In this document: in pieces, positions 7,101 to 11,984 of the stretch
Layout of the letters: each line of letters begins with the position of its first letter
Position numbering within the stretch: the stretch's first letter is position 1
Assembly: GCA_004297495.1 (NCBI GenBank)
Contig: SCTL01000175.1
Coordinates: 1-11,984, forward strand
Length of the DNA: 11,984 nucleotides
DNA from: Verrucomicrobiota bacterium
GTDB taxonomy: Bacteria > Verrucomicrobiota > Verrucomicrobiia > Limisphaerales > JADLHS01
Direction: 5' to 3'
The notes under the pieces: generated by a model
Told to the model about the DNA's origin: nothing
The model's database searches: none
The model's input: the letters and a program-made list of their open reading frames with translations, nothing else
Program-made: the position numbers and the translations under genes

Positions 7101-7970
7101 AGCGGCGGAAATGATCTGCTGACATGGCGGCTTCACGACGGGCACGATGACGTGTTTGCCCTGCCACAAGTTGTCGCTGCGACAAAAGCTCGCAACGATA
7201 CTCCACCGCCGGACGCCGCACGCGTGGCAACGTTGCGAGCGCGATTGAGTTGGACCTATCCACATCTCGCGGCGGTGCGGCAGGGCGCGAAAACTTCCGT
7301 GACGGCCTTGCGGCGACAGGCGATGGATGAGCAGCCCGATGAATCGGTGAAGTTGTTTCAGCCGCGCATCAGCCGCCTCCAAACCCGAAGCGCAAAGGCC
7401 GGCGGGAAATCCCAGCGGCTCACGGCGGCGGAAGTCGGCACGGCGCATCACAAATTTCTTCAACACGTCGCGCTGGAACAGACGGCGAGTGTCACCGAGC
7501 TTCAAGGTGAAGCGCAACGACTCAAGAAGCTGGGGCTGATTTCCGATGCCGAGACGAACGCACTGGACTGGCGGGCGCTGGCGGGTTTTTGGGTTTCGGA
7601 TTCTGGTCGGGCGATTTTGGAACGAAGGCCATACGTCGTTCGTGAACTGCCGTTCACAGCGCGGCTGACTTGTGATGAGTTGAATCAGCTCATTTCGCCC
7701 GCCAGCCGGCGCGAAATGGCGGCGGACGAATTCGTCGTGGTTCAGGGCACCGCTGATTTGGCCGTCGTCGCGCCGGAGGAAATCTGGCTGCTGGATTTCA
7801 AGACGGACCAGATCGAGCCGCACGAACTCGACCAGAAAGTGAAGCACTACGAGCCGCAGTTGAAACTTTACGCGCTGGCGTTGTCGCGGATTTACGGGAA
7901 GCCGGTGACGAAATGCTGGCTGCACTTCTTCGCGACGGGAACAACGGAGCGTATCGAAACCAATCGCTGA
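4143..7970 (+). CDS. addA: AddA: ATP-dependent helicase-nuclease subunit of AddAB
   Basis: AddA is the 3'-5' SF1A (UvrD-like) motor and second nuclease of AddAB, acting with AddB at double-strand breaks. The 1275-residue product shows a Q motif near residue 7 and Walker A AGAGTGKT (22-29). Motif Ia is VTFTEAAAAEM (53-63) and motif II is DEYQD (378-382). Motif III is GDVKQSIYRFR (435-445), motif IV is NFRS (500-503), motif V is SIHKSKGLEYP (846-856) and motif VI is YVALTRAR (922-929). The C-terminal PD-(D/E)XK nuclease has H1102/H1103, D1205, D1218-F-K1220 and QLKLY (1239-1243). It is therefore catalytically complete on both counts. The ATG at 4143 is chosen because the in-frame ATG at 4122 lies within a repeat element; neither has a clear ribosome binding site. 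Three repeat blocks interrupt it: poly-Ser/acidic (397-427), a linker (465-490) and a 32-codon palindrome (711-742). It was probably once coupled to addB. Confidence 0.94.
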   Translation: MSDPTSQQHLAITGKGNLLLVAGAGTGKTHTLIERCLRLVIEDRVSLENILMVTFTEAAAAEMRGRLRSELLKRLDTVRASQPADESLAEHLAQQAALLDTARISTLHGFCLQLAREHFHELSLDPQFGVLDESQTAPLQREALDEIFERHYAGADDRARAVQALIRSVGRGADGKIRHLVVKLHTYSQSLPDPAGWLAAQEAQFASEEPEAWRELFVSAVGELRAEWQAEIAAVAGETAALRLTAAALKKLPAAPTLAEAQAAIREIQSADVKENWPRGSIGKFRDPLAGFFDDAEFLAELLPRDGGDPLKQDWDWARGNLRALLGMVSEFSESFAAKKRELAGADFADLEQFALRLLANEVIANAWRARLAHVFVDEYQDINAAQDAILTALSRSSSSSSSSSSSSSSNFPGAVEDEDENEDEEDLENRFLVGDVKQSIYRFRRANPKIFQSYHEHWSPDDEARAGSPLPAAHGLPIGGAHGVTRPTSAGLALSLTENFRSREGLLKFINPLCGALMRREIGGVDYEALDFGAKESRSALSAKTGDEPCVELHLIAKPEPESGSPESDETQNTSSDVTDLLAVEREARLVARRLKELREGGFQVWDKDAKEFRPVRWSDMAVLLRSPGGRAEAFAKEFARAGVPLSAARDGFFASLEVSDLLSLLQLLDNPLQDVPLAAVLRSPLAGLSLEELVQVRLALPKGFLWEAVLRVACSVKQPAAAAIHPQAALPLDATRNTQHAAAKAALFLDRFTLWRDLLRHTSLSQCLETALAETHYEALLLAGERGPERAANVRQLLDLARQFDPYQRQGLYRFLRFVRAQADEELDRAPAPPPAADAVRLVSIHKSKGLEYPVVALAGLGTNFNEGDLNETILLDETLGLCPKITPPDAEGSYLGLTHWLARRREKRELRGEELRLLYVALTRARDQLILIGTSRREAAALKWTGSDAALTTDDVLSARSHLDWLLRWLPLATRDSDWREEVSGGNDLLTWRLHDGHDDVFALPQVVAATKARNDTPPPDAARVATLRARLSWTYPHLAAVRQGAKTSVTALRRQAMDEQPDESVKLFQPRISRLQTRSAKAGGKSQRLTAAEVGTAHHKFLQHVALEQTASVTELQGEAQRLKKLGLISDAETNALDWRALAGFWVSDSGRAILERRPYVVRELPFTARLTCDELNQLISPASRREMAADEFVVVQGTADLAVVAPEEIWLLDFKTDQIEPHELDQKVKHYEPQLKLYALALSRIYGKPVTKCWLHFFATGTTERIETNR
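5331..5423 (+). repeat. Element D: (TCN)n / (GAN)n inverted trinucleotide repeat in addA
   Basis: Fourteen consecutive Ser codons (5331-5372) are followed after a 17-base spacer by Glu/Asp codons (5391-5423). The inner arms 5357-5372 and 5390-5405 are exact 16-base reverse complements; outside them pairing is only partial. The protein gains Ser14, then NFPGAV, then a run of 11 residues that are Glu or Asp except for one Asn. The block sits between helicase motif II (DEYQD) and motif III (GDVKQS), where related AddA proteins have a short connection. Confidence 0.93.
5535..5612 (+). repeat. Element E: 78-bp hairpin-rich insertion in addA
   Basis: Outer arms TAGGGCG (5537-5543) and CGCCCTA (5601-5607) are complementary. 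As an alternative, two local hairpins can form: a 9-bp stem 5540-5548/5553-5561 with loop TCCC, and GGCGCGCAC (5583-5591) pairing around loop GGA with 5595-5604 and one bulged A. The block encodes a Gly/Ala/Pro-rich linker (residues 465-490) between motif III and motif IV, without breaking the frame. Confidence 0.75.
6273..6368 (+). repeat. Element F: 96-bp palindromic insertion in addA with heptamer arms
   Basis: The arms 6273-6298 and 6343-6368 are reverse complements at 25 of 26 positions around a 44-base GC-rich core. Each arm is built from 7-base units: GTGTTGC twice plus GTGTTCC on the left, GCAACAC three times on the right. The right arm reads as AACACGC in the register shared with elements A and C. 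At 96 bp the element is exactly 32 codons and stays open in addA, encoding an Ala-rich linker at residues 711-742 just before AALFLDRF. Confidence 0.95.
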
Positions 7971-8156
7971 TCAGTGCGCGGAGTTGGTGGGAGCGGAACT
8001 GGATTCCGGCAAGGCAACTGACTTCTGCCATTGCAGCCGGCGCACTTCGAGCGCAATCCAGAGCACGGCGAACAGCACGCCGAGCAACACAAACGCCAGC
8101 GCCAGCCAGGGCCAGCGATGTGGTCGCGGCGGGTTGTTTGGGCTTTCAGGATTCAT
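7971..8156 (-). CDS. small single-span membrane protein, function unknown
   Basis: A 61-residue frame starts at ATG 8156-8154 and ends with TGA at 7973-7971, directly touching the addA stop on the other strand. The product has a Pro/Arg-rich N-terminus (MNPESPNNPPRPHRW) and one strong hydrophobic segment at about residues 15-36 (WLALAFVLLGVLFAVLWIAL). It ends in a short polar Ser/Thr/Pro-rich tail. Positive residues flank both ends of the span, so orientation is uncertain. It is divergent from the MFS gene, with a 90-base gap. I do not recognise a family. The membrane segment, and the absence of a better gene in the 276 bases between addA and the MFS start, support it. No clear Shine-Dalgarno is visible and its small size leaves real doubt. 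Confidence 0.55.
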   Translation of the reverse strand: MNPESPNNPPRPHRWPWLALAFVLLGVLFAVLWIALEVRRLQWQKSVALPESSSAPTNSAH

Positions 8157-8207
8157 TGTCTGCCATGCGACGTTGCCACAAACGCCGCGGGCCGCAAAGC
8201 ACGGAAA

Positions 8208-8236
8208 CTCGACGCGCGGAAATTCTTCGCTACCTT
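8208..8236 (+). promoter_or_regulatory. possible promoter of the MFS exporter gene
   Basis: CTCGAC (8208-8213) and TACCTT (8231-8236) are separated by 17 bases, and the ATG follows at 8247, implying a very short leader. The sequence CTTCGCTAC at 8225-8233 also occurs just before addB (611-619), and both copies are followed within 12 bases by GCGCG. The -10 matches the E. coli consensus at only three positions, so this is a suggestion. Confidence 0.35.
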
Positions 8237-8246
8237 GTGCGCGTTC

Positions 8247-9548
8247 ATGGAAGCCATCGAACCACTCGACACACCGGATGCGCCGCAGCCACCGCCGGGC
8301 AACGACGCGTACGCGGTTTTTCGCGACCGCGATTTCCGGCTGTATCTGGTGGGACGTTTTGTGGCGTCGTTCGGCCAACTCATGTTTGCGATGGCGGTGG
8401 GCTGGGAACTTTACGACCGCACCGGCTCGGCGATGGCGCTGGCAATGATCGGCTTGACGCTGGTGGTGCCGATGGCGTTGTTCACGCTGCCGGCGGGACA
8501 CGTGGCGGACAATTACAACCGCAAGCACGTCATCGTGGTGACAACGATCCTGATGGCGTGCGCAAACGTCGGGCTGGCGTGCATCTCGGGCCTGCGCGCG
8601 CCGGTGGAGTGGACTTATCTCTGCCTGTTCATCGCCGGTTCGGCGCGGACATTTCTCTGGGCGGCCACGGCTTCGTTCTTGCCGCAACTTGTGGAGCGCA
8701 AACTTTTCTCCCGCGCCGTCACGTGGAACAGCAGCGCGTTTCAACTCTCATCCATTCTCGGCCCGGCGGCGGCCGGATTCATCATCGAGCACGACGGGCA
8801 TCGTGCCTGGCCGGTTTACGCGCTGAACGCACTGGCCGCGATCGTCTGCTGCACGTTGGTCAGCCTCATCAAGAAAGAGCACGTCGTGAAAGCCCGCGAA
8901 AAAATGTCGCTGCGGAATTTGCTCACGGGATTTCGCTTCGTGTTCTCGACGCGAATCATCATCGGCATCATCTCGCTGGACATGTTCGCAGTGCTGCTCG
9001 GCGGTGCGACGGCGTTACTGCCGGTTTACGCGAAGGAAATTTTGCACGTCGGCCCGGCGTGGCTCGGCTGTCTGCAAACGGCGCTGCCGCTGGGGGCGAT
9101 TGTTTGTTCGTTCGTGCTGGCGCATCGGCCACCGCTGCAAAAAGCCGGGCGCGCGCTGCTGTGGGCGGTGGCGGGTTTCGGCGTGGCGACGATTGGCTTT
9201 GGTTTCTCGCAGTGGTTCTGGCTTTCGTTCCTGATGCTGTTCCTCGCGGGCGCGACGGACAACGTGAGCGTCGTCGTGCGGCACACACTCGTGCAGTTGC
9301 TGACGCCGGACGAAAAACGCGGGCGCGTGTCCGCCGTGAACAATCTGTTCATCGGCACCTCGAACGAGCTGGGCGAATTTGAATCCGGCGCGGTGGCGCA
9401 TCTTTTTGGCAGGGCGATGGGCAACACCGCCGCGATGGGCGCGGTCGTCTCGGTCGTGTCCGGCGGCGTCGGCACAATCCTGGTGGTGCTGATGATCGCG
9501 TGGTTGTGGCCGGAGATTCGGAAGTATGGGCGACTCGATGCACACTAA
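8247..9548 (+). CDS. MFS transporter, EntS/MFS_3-type exporter
   Basis: This 433-residue integral membrane protein belongs to the major facilitator superfamily, in the MFS_3 branch that includes the enterobactin exporter EntS. The N-terminus has a short Pro-rich cytoplasmic tail and then FRDRDFRLYLVGRFVASFG, typical of that branch. The loop after the second span has motif A-like GHVADNYNRKH (84-94). About 12 hydrophobic spans follow, in two halves separated by a charged loop near KKEHVVKAREKM. It would use the proton gradient to export a small molecule; the substrate cannot be read from the sequence. The ATG at 8247 is preferred over an open upstream extension to 8031, because that extension is antisense to the small membrane gene and is not MFS-like. 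Its 3' end overlaps trmB by 23 bases, suggesting co-transcription. Confidence 0.88.
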   Translation: MEAIEPLDTPDAPQPPPGNDAYAVFRDRDFRLYLVGRFVASFGQLMFAMAVGWELYDRTGSAMALAMIGLTLVVPMALFTLPAGHVADNYNRKHVIVVTTILMACANVGLACISGLRAPVEWTYLCLFIAGSARTFLWAATASFLPQLVERKLFSRAVTWNSSAFQLSSILGPAAAGFIIEHDGHRAWPVYALNALAAIVCCTLVSLIKKEHVVKAREKMSLRNLLTGFRFVFSTRIIIGIISLDMFAVLLGGATALLPVYAKEILHVGPAWLGCLQTALPLGAIVCSFVLAHRPPLQKAGRALLWAVAGFGVATIGFGFSQWFWLSFLMLFLAGATDNVSVVVRHTLVQLLTPDEKRGRVSAVNNLFIGTSNELGEFESGAVAHLFGRAMGNTAAMGAVVSVVSGGVGTILVVLMIAWLWPEIRKYGRLDAH

Positions 9549-10155
9549 GCCCGCCAGCGCGCAATCCAGTTTGTTGGTCGAGTTGCCGTCCATCATCGAG
9601 CGGCTGGATCCGCAAAATCTTTTCCCAAGACCGCAACCGCTCGAAGTGGAACTGGGCTGCGGCGATGCTTCGTTCATCGCCGAGTACGCGCGCCTACAGC
9701 CGGAGAAAAATTTCATCGGGGTGGAGCGATTGCTCGGGCGCATCGCCAAACTCGACCGCAAAGGCCGGCGGCTGGGATTGACAAATCTGCGCGGCGTGAG
9801 AATCGAGTCGAGTTACTTCCTCGAATGGTTGTTGCCGCCGCGCTCGGTGAGCGCGCTGCATATTTATTTTCCCGATCCGTGGCCGAAGAAGAAACATCGG
9901 CGGCACCGCTTGATCAATGAACGCTTCCCCGCCCTCGCGCGAAAAGTCTTATTGCCGGACGGAATTATTTTTCTGCGGACCGATGACGCGGATTATTTCG
10001 CGCAGATGCGGGAAGTGTTTGGCGCTGATAAGTCATTTCACTTGGTTGAAACGCCGAAGGAACTGGCGGAGTTGACGACGGACTTCGAGCGGGATTTCAA
10101 CGCGCAAGGAATCGCCACGCGGCACGCGGCGTATCAATTGAAGCCGGCGGCTTAG
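9526..10155 (+). CDS. trmB: tRNA (guanine-N7)-methyltransferase TrmB
   Basis: TrmB transfers a methyl group from S-adenosylmethionine to N7 of G46 in the variable loop of tRNAs, in the cytoplasm. The 209-residue product is full length for the family. It has the SAM-binding motif LEVELGCGDASF (39-50), the IGVE strand end (64-67) and the signature FPDPWPKKKH (115-124). The C-terminal TDFERDF (185-191) contributes to tRNA and guanine binding in the family. The ATG at 9526 has GGAG (9512-9515) about 10 bases upstream; the ATG at 9538 is an alternative start. The gene overlaps the MFS gene by 23 bases. Its TAG stop shares bases with the TAA of the convergent holin-like gene, an overlap of 4 bases. 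Confidence 0.95.
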   Translation: MGDSMHTKPASAQSSLLVELPSIIERLDPQNLFPRPQPLEVELGCGDASFIAEYARLQPEKNFIGVERLLGRIAKLDRKGRRLGLTNLRGVRIESSYFLEWLLPPRSVSALHIYFPDPWPKKKHRRHRLINERFPALARKVLLPDGIIFLRTDDADYFAQMREVFGADKSFHLVETPKELAELTTDFERDFNAQGIATRHAAYQLKPAA

Positions 10156-10613
10156 ACGTCTATCACCGGGCCGTCGCCGCCGGGGCGATTCGGATCGCGC
10201 GGCGGGCCGCGACGAACGGTGATGCGGGCATTGCCGGTGCCAGTCAGGACGTTCAGCACGACCGACACGATGCTGATGACCAGCGAGCCGATGAACGCCC
10301 AGCCGAAACTGTCCACCTCGAAATGCGTCCCCATGAGCCAGTGAACGAGGTAAAGCATGCAGGCGTTGATGACGAGCGTGAAAAGGCCGAGCGTGAAGAT
10401 CAGCAGCGGCAGCGCCATGAACATCATCACCGGGCGGATGAAGGCGTTGAGGATGCCGAGCAGGAGCGACGCGATAAAAAGATCAATCGTCTCGGCGTAA
10501 CGAATGTGGCCGCGCAACAAAACGACCGTGATCAACACCGCGAGGGTGTTGATGAGCCAGCTTTGAAGGAATTTCTTCAGCCGGGATGGGGCTTTTGATT
10601 CGTCGTGCGACAT
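10152..10613 (-). CDS. YvlD-type 'phage holin family 4' membrane protein
   Basis: This 153-residue protein matches the pattern of the YvlD / 'mycobacterial 4-TMS phage holin' family, small chromosomal inner-membrane proteins with four spans and no proven holin role. Hydrophobic segments lie at about residues 19-33, 44-60, 63-90 and 101-123. The family's short conserved Asn-x-x-x-Arg-Pro region appears as LNAFIRPVMMF between spans 2 and 3. A polar tail rich in Arg, Pro and Gly follows. I chose ATG 10613-10611 (MSHDESK) rather than the open extension 15 codons further upstream, which adds no membrane or family signal. It lies 60 bases downstream of manA on the same strand and converges with trmB. 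In Bacillus such proteins belong to cell-envelope stress operons; nothing here shows that role. Confidence 0.82.
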   Translation of the reverse strand: MSHDESKAPSRLKKFLQSWLINTLAVLITVVLLRGHIRYAETIDLFIASLLLGILNAFIRPVMMFMALPLLIFTLGLFTLVINACMLYLVHWLMGTHFEVDSFGWAFIGSLVISIVSVVLNVLTGTGNARITVRRGPPRDPNRPGGDGPVIDV

Positions 10614-10673
10614 GAGTTCAACGCTGCAAACAAAATGGGTCAGGCGTCCGGCAAACACAAGACAAGTCGAGCA

Positions 10674-11651
10674 TCAGCCGGCGGTGACACGCAGAAAACG
10701 ACAGCCGGCGCTGGCGGAAACGTCCGTTTTTTGCAGCGCTGCCGGGACGAGACAGAACTGGCCGGCAGTGAGTTCAATGGCTTCGTCGCCATCGGGACTG
10801 CTAACCCGAGCTTTCCCGCCGACGAGGCTGATAATTTGCATCTGCGGTTTTGAACTGGAGAGGACGGCGGGCGATTTTAGTTCAACCAACTCGACCGCAA
10901 ACAGCTCGTGCTCTACCAACCGACGCACGGTGAAGTTTGGATACTCGGTAATTTTGCCAGCCGCCAGCGGCGGCTCGAAATCATTGAAGTCAATGCTCGC
11001 GAGCGATTGCGGCACGTGCAACTCGCGCGGCTGGCCGTCGAGACCAATGCGATTCCAGTCGAAGACGCGGTACGTCGTGTCCGAGTTTTGCTGAATCTCA
11101 AAAATCACGAGGCCCGCGCCGATGGCATGCACGCGACCGCTGGGCAGAAACATCGTGTCGCCAGCCTTCACCGGCACGCGATGAAAACAATCTGCCACCG
11201 AGCCGTCTTGAATCTTGCGCTCGAAATCGGCGCGTGTGACGCCGCGTTTCAAGCCGACGTAAAGTTCCGCGCCCGGCACAGCGTCGGCGATGAACCACAT
11301 TTCAGTTTTCGGATCGCCGCCGAGTTCCTTCGCCTTGTGCGCGGGCGGGTGGACTTGGAGCGAAAGCTTTTCGCGCGCGTCGAGCAGCTTGATGAGCAGG
11401 GGAAAATGTTCGCCGAGCGGCTTCGCGTCGCCGAGGAGTTCGGCACGATGAGTTTGCATCAGCCAGCGCAGACTCTTGCCGGCAAGCGGGCCGTTGGCGA
11501 TGACGCTGGCGTCGCCCGGGCGATCGCTGATTTCCCAGGATTCGCCGATGGGCGCGTTGGCGGGAAGATTTTTTCCGTAGAGCCGCGCGAGTTCGCGTCC
11601 GCCCCAGACGCGTTCCTTGAAAATGGGCTGAAAGATCAGCGGATAAAGCAC
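10674..11651 (-). CDS. manA: mannose-6-phosphate isomerase, class I (short form)
   Basis: ManA interconverts mannose 6-phosphate and fructose 6-phosphate, linking mannose use and GDP-mannose supply to glycolysis. With GTG 11651-11649 as start the product is 325 residues, the size of the short Bacillus-type enzymes. VLYPLIFQPIFKERVWGG at the N-terminus and GESWE (36-40) are typical. The expected zinc ligands are present: Q99 and H101 in LQVHP, E117 in KTEMWF, and H175 in VHAIGAG. The catalytic-region Arg is R195 in YRVFDWNR. The start is fixed by homology: a further 40 codons are open upstream but run into accA and encode only Arg/Pro-rich sequence. The gene begins 13 bases after the accA stop, so the two are probably co-transcribed. 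Confidence 0.93.
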   Translation of the reverse strand: MLYPLIFQPIFKERVWGGRELARLYGKNLPANAPIGESWEISDRPGDASVIANGPLAGKSLRWLMQTHRAELLGDAKPLGEHFPLLIKLLDAREKLSLQVHPPAHKAKELGGDPKTEMWFIADAVPGAELYVGLKRGVTRADFERKIQDGSVADCFHRVPVKAGDTMFLPSGRVHAIGAGLVIFEIQQNSDTTYRVFDWNRIGLDGQPRELHVPQSLASIDFNDFEPPLAAGKITEYPNFTVRRLVEHELFAVELVELKSPAVLSSSKPQMQIISLVGGKARVSSPDGDEAIELTAGQFCLVPAALQKTDVSASAGCRFLRVTAG

Positions 11652-11664
11652 GGCAGCACGCGGT

Positions 11665-11984
11665 CTAAGCCGACGATGACGAACTCGCGATGGAACGCTT
11701 GGCCGGACGCTTGGATTTTTCCTTGAGCGCGGCGGTCGGCGGCGCTTGTTCGATGAAATGTCCGAAGGCACGGAATTTTTCGTAGCGGCGTTTGAGCCGT
11801 TCCGTCTTCGTCAGCGCCAGGACTTCAGTGAGATGTTTCAGCAGATGTTCCTTCAACGCCGCTGCCGTCGCATTCGGATCGGTGTGCGCGCCGCCCAACG
11901 GCTCGGGCACGATGTCATCCACCAGTTTCAATTCGAGCAAGTCCTTCGCGGTGATGCGGAGCGATTCGGCGGCCTTGGCGGCGG
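11665..11984 (-). CDS. accA: acetyl-CoA carboxylase carboxyltransferase subunit alpha, C-terminal part (5' end outside window)
   Basis: These last 105 codons of accA encode the end of the alpha subunit. With AccD it forms the carboxyltransferase that makes malonyl-CoA, the first committed step of fatty-acid synthesis. The diagnostic stretch is SLRITAKDLLEL, then VDDIVPEPLGGAHTDP, then a helix ending RRYEKFRAFG. The reading frame continues off the right edge. After RYEKFRAFG, where many AccA proteins end, about 29 more residues rich in Lys, Ala and Ser follow before TAG at 11667-11665. This lineage or strain therefore has a tail of unknown role. manA follows on the same strand after 13 bases. 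Confidence 0.92.
   Translation of the reverse strand, partial: AAKAAESLRITAKDLLELKLVDDIVPEPLGGAHTDPNATAAALKEHLLKHLTEVLALTKTERLKRRYEKFRAFGHFIEQAPPTAALKEKSKRPAKRSIASSSSSA

Noticed and set aside
7171..7185. TTGTCGC-T-GCGACAA palindrome in addA
   Set aside because: A single 7-bp stem with no associated insertion signature.
8031..8246. 72-codon N-terminal extension of the MFS protein
   Set aside because: It is antisense to the small membrane gene and lacks MFS similarity; the ATG at 8247 gives the normal family N-terminus.
7913..9382. + strand frame of 489 codons overlapping the addA end and the MFS gene
   Set aside because: The product is Arg/Gly/His-rich and out of frame with the MFS protein, which has clear membrane spans.
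11652..11771. 40-codon N-terminal extension of ManA
   Set aside because: It overlaps accA, is Arg/Pro-rich, and ManA homology begins at the GTG at 11651.

Overview
The window looks like chromosomal DNA from a GC-rich bacterium, most likely Verrucomicrobiota. That placement is inferred from overall protein flavour and GC-rich codon use, not from a marker gene. Coding is dense. The longest stretches without a gene are about 60-95 bases (539-623, 4050-4142, 8157-8246, 10614-10673), and I saw no tRNA, rRNA, transposase or CRISPR.

Layout. The + strand opens with the 3' end of a beta-CASP metallo-beta-lactamase RNA nuclease (RNase J/CPSF type). It is followed by addB (Fe-S nuclease subunit, 624-4049) and addA (UvrD-like helicase-nuclease, 4143-7970), which together encode the two-subunit AddAB double-strand-break resection machine. 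A 61-residue single-span membrane protein (minus strand, 7971-8156) abuts the end of addA. An MFS_3-type exporter (8247-9548) and trmB (tRNA m7G46 methyltransferase, 9526-10155) overlap on the + strand. From the right edge a minus-strand cluster comes back: accA (3' end only), manA, and a four-span YvlD/'phage holin IV' membrane protein that converges on trmB with a 4-base overlap.

Main observation. The addB-addA pair is studded with at least six repeat or inverted-repeat insertions. Five lie inside the reading frames without breaking them, and one sits at the addB/addA junction. They encode low-complexity linkers in surface loops between conserved motifs: a 35-codon block with exact 25-base inverted repeats, a poly-Ser/acidic block between helicase motifs II and III, a block between motifs III and IV, and a 32-codon block with 26-base inverted repeats. 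Three of the six (A, C, F) are built from 7-base units of the form AACNNNC. The junction element appears to have separated addA from an older, translationally coupled ATGA start that still has a good Shine-Dalgarno sequence. I noticed no comparable element in the right-hand 4 kb. The arrangement resembles the in-frame palindromic elements known from Rickettsia and the heptanucleotide repeats of cyanobacteria, but I cannot tell by eye whether this family has been described.
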